Below, in pieces: positions 17,559 through 28,092 of a stretch of DNA of 64,000 nucleotides (position 1 is its first letter; each line of letters starts with the position of its first letter). The stretch is from NCBI RefSeq assembly GCF_902459525.1, contig NZ_LR699166.1, positions 2,802,501 to 2,866,500 of the forward strand, given 5' to 3'. The notes beneath the pieces are model-generated. The model had not been told where the DNA came from. It did not search any database and saw only the letters and a list, made by a program, of their open reading frames with translations. A program made the translations under genes and the position numbers. The stretch is from Sideroxydans sp. CL21 (GTDB taxonomy: Bacteria; Pseudomonadota; Gammaproteobacteria; Burkholderiales; Gallionellaceae).

Positions 17559-17588
17559 TTGACAAGTATTGTTGGTTATTGTTAGATA
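17559..17588 (+). promoter_or_regulatory. Candidate promoter for the 17633 gene pair
   Basis: A perfect -35 TTGACA is followed after 18 bases by TAGATA, or after 17 by TTAGAT. The -10 match is weak, but the position fits: after a terminator and about 45 bp before the start codon. Confidence 0.45.
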
Positions 17589-17632
17589 ATTGCCGCGTTT
17601 GCTCCAACAACCAAATCCAAAGGAGAACGATC

Positions 17633-17968
17633 ATGAACATCAAGATGTTAGCCCCGCTTCTCTTGACTCTCGTGTGGAGTCAGGCCTATGCAGCAGACGG
17701 TTCCATCACGATCAGCAGCCCCGCCAATGGCGCCATGGTCAGCGCCAAAGACAAGGTTCCGGTTACTTACGCAGCCACGCTCGGCCCGAACGGAGATCAC
17801 CTGCACCTTTATGTCGATGGCAAACGTGTGGACGTGTTGCGCCAAATAAAGGGAACTGCAGAGCTTGACCCCTTGTCTGTCGGCAAACATCACGTCTGCC
17901 TGACCGTCAATACAAGTTCACATGCACCGACTGGTGTCGAAAGCTGCGTAGACATAGCTGCGCAATGA
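17633..17968 (+). CDS. Small periplasmic Ig-like protein, unknown function
   Basis: A 111-residue protein. A signal peptide is clear (residues 1-20, ending QAYAAD). The mature part is all-beta in character: SITISSPANGAMVSAKDKVP, then GDHLHLYVDGKRVDVLR. This looks like an Ig-like or cupredoxin-sized domain with two cysteines (HHVCL, ESCVD) that could form a disulfide. The GDHLHLY histidines could bind metal. AAAGGAG lies 8 bases before the ATG. It overlaps the next gene by four bases. Confidence 0.7.
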   Translation: MNIKMLAPLLLTLVWSQAYAADGSITISSPANGAMVSAKDKVPVTYAATLGPNGDHLHLYVDGKRVDVLRQIKGTAELDPLSVGKHHVCLTVNTSSHAPTGVESCVDIAAQ

Positions 17969-18375
17969 GTGCTGCACAGAATCTGAGCTACAGTGTAATT
18001 CAGGTTGTGCATAACTTCGGTGCTGTTGCGGCAGTGGGTGGATCGGTGATTGCAACGCGGTTGCGAGATAACGTTACGCGACGCAGGTTGGCAAATCTGG
18101 TGCTGATCGGCTGGGTGACACAAGCCGTAAGTGGTGCCACCTTCGGTATGGTCACTTACCACTTTTACCACCAGTTTCCGGACATTTCCGGGATAGCAGT
18201 CGATGCACTGGCAATCAAGATGGTTTGCGCGACGCTGGGGATTTTGCTGCTTGCAGCTTACCTTTGGCAAGGCCATCGCTGGACTGAACAGGGTAAGAAC
18301 AAAGCTTGGATTTCGTCATCTGTACTGGCAATCACAGCGATATCAGGTGCTGCTTTCCTGCGCTGGTTCTCCTGA
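17965..18375 (+). CDS. Small integral membrane protein, unknown function
   Basis: A 136-residue protein. Four hydrophobic segments lie near residues 10-30, 41-62, 79-99 and 113-132. Histidines are in or next to the helices (VVHNFGA, TYHFYHQFP, GHRW). The layout resembles small heme- or copper-handling membrane proteins, but no family is assigned. The ATGA overlap with the periplasmic gene upstream and a terminator on each side make a compact two-gene unit. Confidence 0.7.
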   Translation: MSAAQNLSYSVIQVVHNFGAVAAVGGSVIATRLRDNVTRRRLANLVLIGWVTQAVSGATFGMVTYHFYHQFPDISGIAVDALAIKMVCATLGILLLAAYLWQGHRWTEQGKNKAWISSSVLAITAISGAAFLRWFS

Positions 18376-18394
18376 ACCGTTCTGCAAAAACAAC

Positions 18395-18417
18395 AAGGCC
18401 GGATTAGATCCGGCCTT
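18395..18417. terminator. Bidirectional terminator between the two-gene unit and rplQ
   Basis: AAGGCCGGAT and ATCCGGCCTT form a perfect 10-bp stem with loop TAG. The plus strand continues GATTATTTTT and the minus strand GTTGTTTTTGC, so it can stop transcription from both sides, including the end of the alpha operon. It shares its core with the terminator at 17501. Confidence 0.85.
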
Positions 18418-18444
18418 GATTATTTTTATTGCAGCGTTTGAATC

Positions 18445-18834
18445 TTACTCGCCTGCATCTACCGGTTGAGCATCTGCCGGACGATCCAAGAGTTCGACCA
18501 GTGCCATCGGTGCATTGTCGCCTTTGCGGAAGCCGAACTTGAGGATGCGCGAATAGCCGCCGTTGCGGGCTGCATAGCGCGGGCCGAGTTCGTCGAACAG
18601 CTTGGTAACGATCTCGCGATCACGCAGACGAGCGAACGCCAGACGGCGGTTAGCCAAGCTTGGGTTCTTGCCCAGAGTCAGGATAGGTTCGGCGACGCGG
18701 CGCAGCTCCTTGGCCTTCGGCAGGGTAGTCTTGATGACTTCGTGACGCAGCAGCGAAACGGTCATGTTGCGCAACATTGCCAGACGGTGGCTGCTGGTGC
18801 GGTTAAGTTTTCTAAGTCCTAAACGGTGACGCAT
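18445..18834 (-). CDS. rplQ: 50S ribosomal protein L17
   Basis: 129 residues. The N-terminus [20 protein letters not shown] and [19 protein letters not shown] are L17 signatures. The last 12 residues ([12 protein letters not shown]) are a variable acidic tail. It is the last gene of the alpha operon, directly after rpoA, and ends before a strong bidirectional terminator. Confidence 0.97.
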   Translation of the reverse strand: MRHRLGLRKLNRTSSHRLAMLRNMTVSLLRHEVIKTTLPKAKELRRVAEPILTLGKNPSLANRRLAFARLRDREIVTKLFDELGPRYAARNGGYSRILKFGFRKGDNAPMALVELLDRPADAQPVDAGE

Positions 18835-18875
18835 GATTTTCCTCTCTTGCAGCCCAGCCTCACGGCTGGATCAGC

Positions 18876-19847
18876 TTATTTCTCGGACATTGCCGTCCAG
18901 TTTTCCAACTTCATGCCCAGCGACAAGCCGTGTTCGGCCAGCACTTGCTTGATCTCGTTCAGCGATTTGCGGCCCAGATTCGGGGTGCGCAACAGATCCG
19001 CTTCGGTGTTTTGAATCAGATCACCGATGTAATGAATGCTCTGAGCCTTGAGGCAGTTGGAAGAACGCGGTGTCAATTCCAGATCGTCGACCGGCCGCAG
19101 CAACATCGGATCGACTTTCGGCGTCTGTGGCTTCTCTACCGGGGCCGGTGTACCTTCCAGCGCAGCGAACACGGAGAGTTGATCCATAAGAATGCGTGCT
19201 GCATAACGGATGGCCTCTTCGGGATCGATCGCGCTGTTGGTCTCGATGTCCATGATCAGCTTGTCGAGGTCGGTACGTTGTTCAACGCGCGCACTTTCAA
19301 CAGCGTAGCTCACGCGAGAAACCGGGCTGAACGATGCGTCCAGGGCGATGTGTCCAACCGGACGAGTCGCACCTGGCTGCATACGAGAGATAGCGGACAC
19401 GTAACCGCGACCTTGCTCTACCTTGATTTCCATATCCAGCTTGCCGCCAGCGGCCAGATGGGCGATGACATGATTCGGGTTGATGACTTCGGTATCTGCT
19501 CCGACTTCAATGTCGGCAGCCGTCACGACGCCCGCGCCGGATTTGCGCAAATGCAATGTCGCTTCACGCGAGTTATGCAGCTTCAATACCAGACCCTTCA
19601 GATTCAACAGGATCTCGACCACGTCCTCTTGAACGCCGTCGATAGACGAGTATTCATGCAACACGCCCGCGATCTTGACTTCAGTCACCGCGTAGCCAGG
19701 CATGGAAGACAACAGAACACGACGCAGGGCATTGCCCAGCGTGTGTCCGTAGCCTCGCTCGAATGGCTCCATCACCACCCGTGCTTGGGTGGGTGTAGTG
19801 CGCTGCACATCAATGATGCGAGGTTTCAACAGATTATTGTTAGACAT
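18876..19847 (-). CDS. rpoA: RNA polymerase alpha subunit
   Basis: 323 residues. The N-terminal assembly domain contains [20 protein letters not shown]. The linker is near residues 235-245. The C-terminal domain ([35 protein letters not shown]) binds UP elements and activators. It sits between rpsD and rplQ, the standard alpha-operon order. Confidence 0.98.
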   Translation of the reverse strand: MSNNNLLKPRIIDVQRTTPTQARVVMEPFERGYGHTLGNALRRVLLSSMPGYAVTEVKIAGVLHEYSSIDGVQEDVVEILLNLKGLVLKLHNSREATLHLRKSGAGVVTAADIEVGADTEVINPNHVIAHLAAGGKLDMEIKVEQGRGYVSAISRMQPGATRPVGHIALDASFSPVSRVSYAVESARVEQRTDLDKLIMDIETNSAIDPEEAIRYAARILMDQLSVFAALEGTPAPVEKPQTPKVDPMLLRPVDDLELTPRSSNCLKAQSIHYIGDLIQNTEADLLRTPNLGRKSLNEIKQVLAEHGLSLGMKLENWTAMSEK

Positions 19848-19864
19848 ATGCTACTCCGCGTGGA

Positions 19865-20494
19865 TTACTTGGAATACAACTCGACCACGAGATGCTCGTT
19901 GATCGTCGCAGGCAATTCGGAACGCTGCGGAACCGACTTGAAAGTTCCTTTGAACTCCTTGGCATTGACTTCGAGCCATTCAGGGAAGCCACGCTGTTCG
20001 GCAGCCGCCAAAGCTGCTTTAACACGCAACTGGTTCTTGGATTTTTCCGCCACTTCGACCACATCACCTGGACGTACTTGGTACGACGGGATATTGACGC
20101 GTTTGCCGTTAACCAGAATGGCATTGTGACGCACCACTTGGCGTGCTTCGGAACGCGAAGCACCGAAACCCATACGGTATGAAACGTTGTCCAGACGCGA
20201 TTCCAGCATCTGCAGCAGGCTTTCACCGGTGATGCCGCGAGATTGCTCAGCGCGCTTGTAAGTCAAACGGAACTGGCCTTCCATCATGCCGTAGATACGA
20301 CGCAGCTTTTGCTTTTCGCGCAATTGGCCACCGTATTCGGATTGGCGCTGGTTCTTTTTCTGACCATGCTGACCGGGCGGATAGGCGCGACGCTCTACTG
20401 AGCACTTGTCGGTAAAACATTTCTCTGCCTTGAGGAACAGCTTCTCGCCTTCGCGGCGGCACTGACGGCATTTTGCATCAAGATTTCTAGCCAA
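19865..20494 (-). CDS. rpsD: 30S ribosomal protein S4
   Basis: 209 residues. The N-terminal arm keeps four cysteines (C9, C12, C26, C31), the zinc-type form of S4. The S4 RNA-binding domain follows ([20 protein letters not shown]). S4 nucleates 30S assembly and in enterobacteria represses the alpha operon; the same role here is inference. Confidence 0.97.
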   Translation of the reverse strand: MARNLDAKCRQCRREGEKLFLKAEKCFTDKCSVERRAYPPGQHGQKKNQRQSEYGGQLREKQKLRRIYGMMEGQFRLTYKRAEQSRGITGESLLQMLESRLDNVSYRMGFGASRSEARQVVRHNAILVNGKRVNIPSYQVRPGDVVEVAEKSKNQLRVKAALAAAEQRGFPEWLEVNAKEFKGTFKSVPQRSELPATINEHLVVELYSK

Positions 20495-20506
20495 GATCTA
20501 TGCTCC

Positions 20507-20896
20507 TTAGATACGACGCTTTTTCGGAGGACGGCAGCCGTTGTGCGGTACCGGCGTAATATCCGAAATGCTTGTTATTTTGAAACCTGCGGCGTTCAAC
20601 GCACGCACTGCGGACTCGCGCCCCGGGCCTGGGCCCTTGATGCGAACTTCCAGATTCTTGACACCGCATTCAACAGCAGACTTGCCGACTGTCTCGGCGG
20701 CGATCTGCGCTGCGAACGGGGTACTCTTACGAGACCCCTTAAAACCCTGCGCGCCACTGGTCGACCAAGCCAAGGTATTGCCTTGACGATCCGTAATGGT
20801 CACGATGGTATTGTTAAAGGAGGCGTGAACGTGCGCGATACCTTCGGCTACGTTCTTCTTAACTTTCTTGCGCACTCTCGTGCTGGGCTTTGCCAT
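20507..20896 (-). CDS. rpsK: 30S ribosomal protein S11
   Basis: 129 residues. [36 protein letters not shown] and the C-terminal [20 protein letters not shown] end ([17 protein letters not shown]) are diagnostic. It lies between rpsM and rpsD. Confidence 0.98.
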   Translation of the reverse strand: MAKPSTRVRKKVKKNVAEGIAHVHASFNNTIVTITDRQGNTLAWSTSGAQGFKGSRKSTPFAAQIAAETVGKSAVECGVKNLEVRIKGPGPGRESAVRALNAAGFKITSISDITPVPHNGCRPPKKRRI

Positions 20897-20916
20897 GTCT
20901 TCGATCCTCTACTAGA

Positions 20917-21282
20917 TTACTTCTTCGCGCCGGCGATGGACTTACGAGGTCCTTTGCGGGTACGTGCATTGGTGCGTGTGCGCTGGCCACGGCACGGCAA
21001 TCCGCGACGATGGCGCAGACCGCGGTAGCAGCCCAAGTCCATCAAACGCTTGATGTTCATTGAGATTTCGCGACGCAAATCGCCTTCCACCGTGAACTTG
21101 GCGACTTCGTCGCGCAGCTTTTCCATATCGGAATCGCTAATGTCCTTAACCTTGGTAGAAGTGACGACTCCGGCAGCAGAACAAATCTGCTGAGCACGAG
21201 TGCGCCCGATACCGTAAATCGCAGTTAATGCGATCTCGGCGTGTTGATGGTTTGGAATGTTTACACCGGCAATACGAGCCAT
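20917..21282 (-). CDS. rpsM: 30S ribosomal protein S13
   Basis: 121 residues. [20 protein letters not shown], the helix-two-turn-helix region and the basic tail [19 protein letters not shown] identify it. First gene of the alpha cluster, after rpmJ. Confidence 0.98.
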   Translation of the reverse strand: MARIAGVNIPNHQHAEIALTAIYGIGRTRAQQICSAAGVVTSTKVKDISDSDMEKLRDEVAKFTVEGDLRREISMNIKRLMDLGCYRGLRHRRGLPCRGQRTRTNARTRKGPRKSIAGAKK

Positions 21283-21342
21283 GCAGCTACCCTATTTATT
21301 CAAAAGTCGTAAATTGTACCATCCAGAGGCGATTTAACTCAA

Positions 21343-21459
21343 TCAGCCCTGGCGCTGTTTGTGACGCGGATCACTACTGCAGATCACACGAACCACACGA
21401 TTGCGCCGCACGATCTTGCAGTTACGGCACACTTTTTTCACGGACGCTTGCACTTTCAT
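21343..21459 (-). CDS. rpmJ: 50S ribosomal protein L36
   Basis: 38 codons between infA and rpsM. The residues [20 protein letters not shown] and [12 protein letters not shown] carry the zinc ligands C11, C14, C27 and H33. The extra residue between the third Cys and the His (Cx5H) agrees with the betaproteobacterial form. AAGGAGAAGCAA-type ribosome site lies just upstream of the ATG at 21459. Confidence 0.95.
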   Translation of the reverse strand: MKVQASVKKVCRNCKIVRRNRVVRVICSSDPRHKQRQG

Positions 21460-21483
21460 TTGCTTCTCCTTGCTTCTCTCAAC

Positions 21484-21702
21484 TTACTTGGCGCGGAAAA
21501 CAATGCGCGCCTTGCTCAAATCGTAGGGTGATACTTCCACCGTCACTTTGTCGCCCGGCAGTATGCGTATGTAATGCATACGCATCTTGCCAGAAATATG
21601 GCCAAGAACAACAAAACCATTTTCCAACTTCACCCGGAAAGTCGCGTTAGGCAGGGACTCTTCAACCTCACCCTGCATCTGGATGACGTCTTCCTTTGCC
21701 AT
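21484..21702 (-). CDS. infA: Translation initiation factor IF-1
   Basis: 72 residues forming one OB fold: [40 protein letters not shown]. It binds the 30S A site during initiation. It sits directly after secY, one base from its stop codon, as in many betaproteobacteria. Confidence 0.97.
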   Translation of the reverse strand: MAKEDVIQMQGEVEESLPNATFRVKLENGFVVLGHISGKMRMHYIRILPGDKVTVEVSPYDLSKARIVFRAK

Positions 21703-23010
21703 CTATCGCGTTATCCCGGCCTTAAAATTGGCCTTCTTTAACAGATTCTCATACTGGTGCGTCATCATGTAAGACTGCACCTGCGCCATAAAATCCATAG
21801 TCACCACTACCAAGATCAGCAGCGATGTGCCGCCGAAATAAAATGGTACGTTCCACTTAACCACCAAAAACTCCGGCAACAAACACACTAGGGTGATGTA
21901 TACCGCACCGACCAATGTCAGGCGCAACATGATCTTCTCAACATACTTCGCAGTCTGCTCTCCGGGTCGGATACCCGGCAAAAAAGCACCGCTTTTCTTC
22001 AAATTGTCCGCCGTTTCTTTCGGGCTAAATACAAGCGCCGTATAGAAGAAACAGAAGAACACGATGGCTGACGCATAGAACAACACATAAATTGGCTGTC
22101 CCGGCGACAACTTCTCGCTTACATCTTTCAACCAGGTCATGTTCTGACCGGATCCAAACCAACCTGCCACTGTCGCCGGGAACAGAATAATGCTGGAAGC
22201 GAAGATTGGTGGAATCACTCCAGCCATATTCAGTTTCAACGGCAAATGGGAGCTTTGCCCACCATATACCTTGTTACCCACTTGCCGCTTGGCATAATTC
22301 ACCAAAATCTTGCGCTGCCCACGCTCCACGAACACCACCAAGCCCGTCACCAAGATCGCAACAACAAACAACGCCAGCACCAACGGGATAGAGAACGCTC
22401 CGGTGCGAGCCATCTCCAACGTATTGCCCAATGCATTCGGCAGACCTGCTGCGATACCAGCGAAAATGATCAGCGAGATACCGTTGCCCAAGCCGCGTTC
22501 AGTAATCTGCTCACCAAGCCACATCAGGAACATCGTGCCCGTTACCAGAGTGATCACGGTTGTCATCTGGAACATCGATCCAGGATGCAATACCAAACCA
22601 GCCTGCGACTGCAATGCAACAGAGATGCCGAACGCCTGAAACAGCGCTAACACCAAGGTGCCGTAGCGGGTGTACTGTGTAATCTTTCGGCGCCCTGCTT
22701 CGCCTTCCTTTTTCAGTTGCTCCAAATGCGGCACAGCAATCGCTGCAAGCTGCATAATGATGGAGGCGGATATGTACGGCATGATGCCCAGCGCAAAGAT
22801 GGTAAAGCGCGACAACGCACCGCCCGAGAACATGTTAAACATGCCCAGAATGCCACCCTTCTGCGACTTGAACAGGTCTGCCAGCACATTCGGATCAATT
22901 CCGGGCACGGGGATATGAGCCCCGATCCGGTAGACAATCAATGCAAGCAACAAGAACCAGAGACGCTGCCCCAGATCACCGTACTTACCTTTGCTCACAA
23001 CTTTGTTCAC
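21703..23010 (-). CDS. secY: Protein translocase subunit SecY
   Basis: 435 residues with ten membrane segments. Signature [12 protein letters not shown] follows helix 1. SecY forms the channel of the Sec translocon with SecE, encoded at 48157, and SecG. It is the last large gene of the spc cluster, after rplO. Confidence 0.98.
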   Translation of the reverse strand: MNKVVSKGKYGDLGQRLWFLLLALIVYRIGAHIPVPGIDPNVLADLFKSQKGGILGMFNMFSGGALSRFTIFALGIMPYISASIIMQLAAIAVPHLEQLKKEGEAGRRKITQYTRYGTLVLALFQAFGISVALQSQAGLVLHPGSMFQMTTVITLVTGTMFLMWLGEQITERGLGNGISLIIFAGIAAGLPNALGNTLEMARTGAFSIPLVLALFVVAILVTGLVVFVERGQRKILVNYAKRQVGNKVYGGQSSHLPLKLNMAGVIPPIFASSIILFPATVAGWFGSGQNMTWLKDVSEKLSPGQPIYVLFYASAIVFFCFFYTALVFSPKETADNLKKSGAFLPGIRPGEQTAKYVEKIMLRLTLVGAVYITLVCLLPEFLVVKWNVPFYFGGTSLLILVVVTMDFMAQVQSYMMTHQYENLLKKANFKAGITR

Positions 23011-23019
23011 AGACTGCCC

Positions 23020-23454
23020 TTATTCCGCGATGCTGCCGCCTGCAGCTTCCACTGCGGCACGTGCACCTTTGGTCAGCAACAGACCTTGCAGCTTGACGGC
23101 ACGCTTGATCTCCCCTGCCATTACAACCTTGGCACTCAAAGCGGTAGCGGCCACAACACCTGCTTGTTTCAAAGCCAACAGATCAATCGAGTCAACCGGC
23201 ATTTTCTCCAGATCGGACAAGCGCACTTGCGCAGTGTCATTGCGTGTCAGCGAAACGAAGCCTCGTTTAGGCAGACGGCGTTGCAATGGCATTTGACCGC
23301 CTTCAAAACCGACCTTGTGGAAACCGCCTGAACGCGATTTCTGGCCCTTGTGGCCACGACCGGCCGTTTTGCCCAGACCTGAACCAATGCCGCGACCGAC
23401 GCGGCGTTTAGCATGCTTTGAACCTTCGGCAGGTTTAATTTGATTGAGTTGCAT
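23020..23454 (-). CDS. rplO: 50S ribosomal protein L15
   Basis: 144 residues. [20 protein letters not shown] and [18 protein letters not shown] are L15 motifs. Between rpmD (adjacent) and secY. Confidence 0.97.
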   Translation of the reverse strand: MQLNQIKPAEGSKHAKRRVGRGIGSGLGKTAGRGHKGQKSRSGGFHKVGFEGGQMPLQRRLPKRGFVSLTRNDTAQVRLSDLEKMPVDSIDLLALKQAGVVAATALSAKVVMAGEIKRAVKLQGLLLTKGARAAVEAAGGSIAE

Positions 23455-23655
23455 TTACGCCTCGCACTTGACCAAGTAATACACTTTGTTAATCATGCCG
23501 CGAACTGCCGGAGTATCTTCCACTTCGACGGTATGATGCATGCGCCGCAACCCCAATCCTCGCACAGTAGCGCGATGAGTTTCTTTGGTGCCGATAATGC
23601 TTCTTACCAGCGTCACCTTCAATGTTTTGGCTTGCGCCGTTTTAGCTTTTGCCAT
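23455..23655 (-). CDS. rpmD: 50S ribosomal protein L30
   Basis: 66 residues. [20 protein letters not shown] and [20 protein letters not shown] are L30 hallmarks. The [10 protein letters not shown] extension is slightly longer than the E. coli form. Confidence 0.96.
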   Translation of the reverse strand: MAKAKTAQAKTLKVTLVRSIIGTKETHRATVRGLGLRRMHHTVEVEDTPAVRGMINKVYYLVKCEA

Positions 23656-23658
23656 GAC

Positions 23659-24183
23659 TTACCCCGTGATTTCTTCTACGCTCTTGCCGCGCTTTGCAGC
23701 GATCTCGGCTGGCGAATTCAGAGCCTTCAAACCGTTCAGCGTGGCACGCACAACGTTATAAGGATTGCTGGAGCCGATACATTTGGCCAACACGTTACGC
23801 ACACCCACAGCCTCGAACACTGCACGCATCGCGCCACCAGCAATAATGCCGGTACCTTCGGATGCTGGCTGCATGTAAACCTTGGCTGCTCCATGACGAC
23901 CAATTACTGCATGGTGCAGCGTACCGTCCTTCAAATTCACTTTAAGCAACTTGCGGCGTGACTCTTCCATCGCCTTCTGCACAGCCACCGGCACTTCCTT
24001 GGATTTACCCTTACCCATGCCGATACGGCCATCGCCATCGCCTACCACGGTCAGCGCAGCAAAACCCATGATACGACCACCCTTAACAACCTTGGTCACA
24101 CGGTTCACTGCGATCATCTTTTCGATGAGGCCGTCGCCTTTGTCTTCTTGCTGCTGATTCTTGCCTTGTTTAGCTTGTGCCAT
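23659..24183 (-). CDS. rpsE: 30S ribosomal protein S5
   Basis: 174 residues. The double-stranded RNA-binding part ([19 protein letters not shown]) and the C-terminal domain ([20 protein letters not shown]) are complete. S5 contributes to the 30S mRNA entry site and decoding accuracy. Confidence 0.97.
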   Translation of the reverse strand: MAQAKQGKNQQQEDKGDGLIEKMIAVNRVTKVVKGGRIMGFAALTVVGDGDGRIGMGKGKSKEVPVAVQKAMEESRRKLLKVNLKDGTLHHAVIGRHGAAKVYMQPASEGTGIIAGGAMRAVFEAVGVRNVLAKCIGSSNPYNVVRATLNGLKALNSPAEIAAKRGKSVEEITG

Positions 24184-24196
24184 GATTCACCCCAGG

Positions 24197-24553
24197 TTAG
24201 AACTGCAAGCCATGTTCGCGCGCGGCATCAGCCAGCGCCTTGATGCGACCATGGTACTTGTTGCCGGAACGGTCGAATGCAACCGCTGTCACACCGGCGA
24301 TCTTGGCCTTTTCGGCAATACGCTTACCTACTGCCGCTGCAGCTGCCGCATTACCGCCGTTACCGACAGCTTTGCGCACTTCCGCTTCCAGCGTGGAGGC
24401 ACTCACCAGCACTTTGCCACCGTCGGCAGAGATCACCTGGGCATAGATATGCAGGTTTGTGCGATGGATCGCCAGACGCACCGTCTTTTGTTCAGCGATT
24501 CTTGCACGGGTTTTGCGTGATCTGCGCAGACGCGCTTCATTCTTATTCAACAT
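24197..24553 (-). CDS. rplR: 50S ribosomal protein L18
   Basis: 118 residues. [16 protein letters not shown] and [20 protein letters not shown] are L18 motifs; it binds 5S rRNA with L5 (25827). Confidence 0.97.
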   Translation of the reverse strand: MLNKNEARLRRSRKTRARIAEQKTVRLAIHRTNLHIYAQVISADGGKVLVSASTLEAEVRKAVGNGGNAAAAAAVGKRIAEKAKIAGVTAVAFDRSGNKYHGRIKALADAAREHGLQF

Positions 24554-24564
24554 ATCAACCTCGA

Positions 24565-25098
24565 TTATTTCTTCTTGGTTTCTTTCAGGATCACCACTTC
24601 GTCGGAATAACGCACACCTTTGCCCTTATAGGGTTCAGGTTCACGATATGCACGAATCTCGGCGGCGACTTGACCAACTTGTTGCTTGTCCGAACCGGTC
24701 AATATGATCTCGGTCTGGGTAGGTGTCGCCACCTTTACACCCTTGGGCATCTTGTGCACCACAGGATGCGAGTAGCCCAATGTCAGGTTCAGCGCATCAC
24801 CGGCAGCTTGTGCACGGTAACCCACGCCAACCAGCGTCAGTTTGCGCTCGAAGCCTTTGCTCACGCCGACTATCATGTTCGCCACCAAAGCGCGAATGGT
24901 GCCGGACTGCGCATCAGCCTGGGCGGATTCATCCGTAGCTTTGCACAGCAGGGCATCGCCCTCGCGTACAACGACCACATCACCCTTAAGCACCTGTGTC
25001 AGAGTACCCAACGGGCCCTTCACGGAAATTTTATCGGTTGCGACCGTCACTTCGATACCAGACGGAACCGCAATAGGATTTTTAGCGACTCTAGACAT
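24565..25098 (-). CDS. rplF: 50S ribosomal protein L6
   Basis: 177 residues, two similar RNA-binding domains. [17 protein letters not shown] and the C-terminal [19 protein letters not shown] are diagnostic. Standard place between rpsH and rplR. Confidence 0.97.
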   Translation of the reverse strand: MSRVAKNPIAVPSGIEVTVATDKISVKGPLGTLTQVLKGDVVVVREGDALLCKATDESAQADAQSGTIRALVANMIVGVSKGFERKLTLVGVGYRAQAAGDALNLTLGYSHPVVHKMPKGVKVATPTQTEIILTGSDKQQVGQVAAEIRAYREPEPYKGKGVRYSDEVVILKETKKK

Positions 25099-25107
25099 AT
25101 TTCCCCC

Positions 25108-25503
25108 TTACGCCACGATGCAGAGCACTTCGCCGCCGATACCATTGGCGCGTGCTTTGCGGTCTGTCATCAGCCCCTTGGAGGTGGAAACGATCGCTAT
25201 ACCCAGATTATTCATCACACGCGGTATATCTTCGCTACCCTTGTATACACGCAGGCCCGGGCGGCTCACACGCTGGATCTTTTCGATCACAGGGCGATCT
25301 GCATAATATTTGAGGCCAATTTCCAGCGTGGGCTTGCCATCATGGTCGATGACCTTGAAACCTTCCACATAACCTTCGTCCAGCAACACCTTGGCGATAG
25401 CCGCCTTGATCTTGGAAGAAGGCATTGATACCGTTAACTTTTCCGCCATTTGCGCATTACGAATACGCGTCAACATGTCGGAGATAGGATCACTCATACT
25501 CAT
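25108..25503 (-). CDS. rpsH: 30S ribosomal protein S8
   Basis: 131 residues. [16 protein letters not shown] and [20 protein letters not shown] are S8 motifs. Two in-frame ATGs (25503 and 25497) are both possible. In enterobacteria S8 is the translational repressor of the spc operon. Confidence 0.97.
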   Translation of the reverse strand: MSMSDPISDMLTRIRNAQMAEKLTVSMPSSKIKAAIAKVLLDEGYVEGFKVIDHDGKPTLEIGLKYYADRPVIEKIQRVSRPGLRVYKGSEDIPRVMNNLGIAIVSTSKGLMTDRKARANGIGGEVLCIVA

Positions 25504-25513
25504 AGATTCACCC

Positions 25514-25819
25514 TTACCAGCTTGCCTTGACTACACCTGGGATTTCGCCGCGCATCGCGTACTCACGCAACTTGGTACGCCCCAAACCGAACTTACTGAA
25601 CACTCCGCGCGGACGACCAGTCAACGCACAGCGATTACGCAAACGCACCGGGCTTGAATCGCGCGGCAATGCTTGCAATTTTTGACGTGCGGCAAAGCGC
25701 TCTTCTTCGCTCAACGACACATTTGTAATGATTGCCAGCAAAGCTGCGCGCTTCGCAGCGAATTTCTTCACTGTATCGCGGCGCTTTTGCTCGCGGTTAA
25801 TCACAGCCATCTTAGCCAT
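25514..25819 (-). CDS. rpsN: 30S ribosomal protein S14
   Basis: 101 residues, the long zinc-free type: only one cysteine ([19 protein letters not shown]) and no CxxC pairs. A second, short zinc-type S14 is not in this window. Confidence 0.97.
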   Translation of the reverse strand: MAKMAVINREQKRRDTVKKFAAKRAALLAIITNVSLSEEERFAARQKLQALPRDSSPVRLRNRCALTGRPRGVFSKFGLGRTKLREYAMRGEIPGVVKASW

Positions 25820-25826
25820 ATCGCCC

Positions 25827-26366
25827 TCAGTTCTTCAATGGGAATTTGAAAGCCAACAGAAGCGCCCTAGCCTCATCGTCGGTCTTCGCAGTGGTCGTGA
25901 TAGTAATATTCATACCACGCAGCGCATCAATCTTGTCGTACTCGATTTCCGGAAAAATGATCTGCTCTTTGATGCCCATGTTGTAATTACCACGACCATC
26001 AAAAGACTTGCCAGAAATGCCACGGAAGTCACGAATACGGGGAATAGCAACCGTCACCAGACGATCCAAAAATTCATACATACGCTCACGACGCAACGTC
26101 ACCTTGCAGCCAACCGGATAGTTCTCGCGAATCTTGAAACCAGCGATTGATTTCTTGGATTTGGTTACTACCGGTTTTTGACCGGCGATTTTTTGCATAT
26201 CACTGACAGCATGATCCATCACTTTTTTATCGGCTACCGCCTCACCCACCCCCATATTCAGGGTGATCTTCTCGATGCGCGGCACTTCCATGACGGATTT
26301 GTAACCAAACTGCTTCATCAGCTGTTCTGTCACGTTCTTTTTATAGTAGTCGTATAAACGAGCCAT
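25827..26366 (-). CDS. rplE: 50S ribosomal protein L5
   Basis: 179 residues. [35 protein letters not shown] and [20 protein letters not shown] are L5 motifs. It binds 5S rRNA at the central protuberance. Confidence 0.97.
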   Translation of the reverse strand: MARLYDYYKKNVTEQLMKQFGYKSVMEVPRIEKITLNMGVGEAVADKKVMDHAVSDMQKIAGQKPVVTKSKKSIAGFKIRENYPVGCKVTLRRERMYEFLDRLVTVAIPRIRDFRGISGKSFDGRGNYNMGIKEQIIFPEIEYDKIDALRGMNITITTTAKTDDEARALLLAFKFPLKN

Positions 26367-26377
26367 GTTCTTACCCC

Positions 26378-26692
26378 TTACGCAATCACTTCGCCGTTGG
26401 ACTTGAACACGCGCACTTTGCGACCGTCCCCCAACTGCTTGACGCCAACACGATCCGCCTTCTTGGTGGTCGAGTTATAGATGGCGATATTGGAAATATG
26501 GATAGGCTTCTCGATTTCCACGATACCGCCTGTCGTACCTTTTACCGGATTCGGCTTCTGATGCTTCTTGACTTTGTTGATGCCAGCCACCAGCACTCGG
26601 TCGTTATCCAACACGTTCAACACGCTGCCGCGATTGCCCTTATCCTTGCCGGCGATGACGATTACATCGTCGTTCTTTTTAATCTTGTTCAT
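26378..26692 (-). CDS. rplX: 50S ribosomal protein L24
   Basis: 104 residues with the KOW motif near the N-terminus ([20 protein letters not shown]). Early 23S rRNA-binding assembly protein. Between rplN and rplE. Confidence 0.97.
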   Translation of the reverse strand: MNKIKKNDDVIVIAGKDKGNRGSVLNVLDNDRVLVAGINKVKKHQKPNPVKGTTGGIVEIEKPIHISNIAIYNSTTKKADRVGVKQLGDGRKVRVFKSNGEVIA

Positions 26693-26712
26693 GATTTATC
26701 CTCGACTGTCGC

Positions 26713-27081
26713 TTACAACACTTCCGGCGCCAGAGAGACGATCTTCATGAAGCGCTCATTGCGCAGTTCACGAGTCACCGGTCCAAAAATACGGGTACCG
26801 ATCGGCTCCAGCTTGTTATTCAGCAACACAGCCGCATTGCCATCAAATTTGATCAAGGATCCGTCTGAGCGGCGCACACCCTTGGCGGTACGTACTACCA
26901 CGGCGCTGTACACCTCGCCTTTTTTGACGCGAGAACGCGGAGCCGCATCACGGATGCTAACCTTGATCACATCACCAACGCCAGCGTAGCGGCGCTTGGA
27001 ACCGCCCAATACCTTGATGCACATAACCGAGCGCGCACCAGTATTGTCGGCAACATTCAAAACAGACTGCATTTGTATCAT
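26713..27081 (-). CDS. rplN: 50S ribosomal protein L14
   Basis: 122 residues. [20 protein letters not shown] and [20 protein letters not shown] are L14 motifs. GGAG lies 8 bases before the start. First gene of the spc cluster, with its own promoter and a structured leader upstream. Confidence 0.97.
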   Translation of the reverse strand: MIQMQSVLNVADNTGARSVMCIKVLGGSKRRYAGVGDVIKVSIRDAAPRSRVKKGEVYSAVVVRTAKGVRRSDGSLIKFDGNAAVLLNNKLEPIGTRIFGPVTRELRNERFMKIVSLAPEVL

Positions 27082-27107
27082 TTTTCAATCTCCAACTTTG
27101 TCCGCCT

Positions 27108-27148
27108 GCGGCGGCTAGTTTTGGAACCCGTTCGGGTTAGGCCGCCGC
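27108..27148 (-). promoter_or_regulatory. Structured leader upstream of rplN
   Basis: GCGGCGGC (27108-27115) pairs with GCCGCCGC (27141-27148), and an inner AACCCG/CGGGTT hairpin sits between. It lies between the predicted spc transcription start and the rplN ribosome site. It may be a translational control element or a processing/attenuation site. Confidence 0.5.
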
Positions 27149-27174
27149 ATAGCGACGGTGAAACGAAGCCGCGC

Positions 27175-27203
27175 ATTCTATTCAAACTTGCCAGGATCCG
27201 CAA
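27175..27203 (-). promoter_or_regulatory. Spc operon promoter
   Basis: On the minus strand, -35 TTGCGG, 17-base spacer, -10 TAGAAT, then discriminator GCGCGG. It lies between rpsQ and rplN, where the spc promoter of E. coli is also found. Confidence 0.7.
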
Positions 27204-27218
27204 GCTTTAATTAATAAA

Positions 27219-27482
27219 TTATGCTTCGCCAGCCTTTTCCAGCAACTTGGACACGCGCCAAGTCTTGGTCTTGGACAAGGGACGTGTCTCCTCAATGGTA
27301 ACCACATCACCTTGATTGAACTCGTTGTTCTCATCATGCGCATGGTATTTTTTAGATACACGCACAACCTTGCCCAGCACCGGGTGCTTGACTTTGCGTT
27401 CGACCAGCACCGTGACGGTCTTATCCATCTTGTTGCTGACGACAGTCCCGGTCAACGCACGTTTCAGATTCGTTGCACTCAT
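27219..27482 (-). CDS. rpsQ: 30S ribosomal protein S17
   Basis: 87 residues. [20 protein letters not shown] and [20 protein letters not shown] are S17 motifs. Last gene of the S10 cluster, just before the spc promoter region. Confidence 0.97.
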   Translation of the reverse strand: MSATNLKRALTGTVVSNKMDKTVTVLVERKVKHPVLGKVVRVSKKYHAHDENNEFNQGDVVTIEETRPLSKTKTWRVSKLLEKAGEA

Positions 27483-27673
27483 TGCTGCACACCCTTCTCG
27501 GTCAATACCGTTTTCACTCGCGCGATATTGCGGCGCACCTTGGTCAATTGGCTGGTGTTGCTCAATTGCTGGGTTGCCACTTGCATACGCAGGCCGAATT
27601 GCTCCTTGCTCAGGGACAACAGCTCTTGTTGCAGATCGGCCACCGATTTGTTTTTCAGTTCGCTTGCCTTCAT
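27479..27673 (-). CDS. rpmC: 50S ribosomal protein L29
   Basis: 64 residues, [20 protein letters not shown]. The ATG at 27673 is preferred because AGGGG then lies about 8 bases upstream; an ATG at 27679 overlapping the rplP stop is the alternative. It overlaps rpsQ by four bases. Confidence 0.95.
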   Translation of the reverse strand: MKASELKNKSVADLQQELLSLSKEQFGLRMQVATQQLSNTSQLTKVRRNIARVKTVLTEKGVQQ

Positions 27674-27675
27674 GA

Positions 27676-28092
27676 TCATGCCCCTACCTGTCTAACGACG
27701 AATGTTGTTTCAATCGGCAACTTGGCTGAAGCCAACTTGAAAGCCTCACGCGCCAACACCTCATCCACGCCGTCCATCTCGTACAACATCTTGCCTGGCT
27801 GAATCTCGGCGACATAGTACTCTGGACTACCCTTACCGTTACCCATACGAACTTCGGCCGGTTTCTTGGAAATCGGTTTATCCGGGAAAATGCGAATCCA
27901 GATACGTCCACCGCGCTTGATATGGCGGGTCATGGCACGTCGTGCCGCTTCGATCTGACGTGCGGTCAGACGACCGCGACCCACGGCCTTGAGACCAAAC
28001 TCGCCGAAACTTACTTTGTTGCCGCGTGTCGCGACTCCGGTGTTACGACCCTTCTGTTCCTTGCGGTACTTTCTTCTAGCTGGCTGTAGCAT
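27676..28092 (-). CDS. rplP: 50S ribosomal protein L16
   Basis: 138 residues. [20 protein letters not shown] and [20 protein letters not shown] are L16 motifs. It starts within the end of rpsC (17-base overlap). Confidence 0.97.
   Translation of the reverse strand: MLQPARRKYRKEQKGRNTGVATRGNKVSFGEFGLKAVGRGRLTARQIEAARRAMTRHIKRGGRIWIRIFPDKPISKKPAEVRMGNGKGSPEYYVAEIQPGKMLYEMDGVDEVLAREAFKLASAKLPIETTFVVRQVGA

Noticed and set aside
21343-21459. Extra residue in L36 as a possible frame error
   Set aside because: The Cx5H spacing is the usual betaproteobacterial form, from memory.
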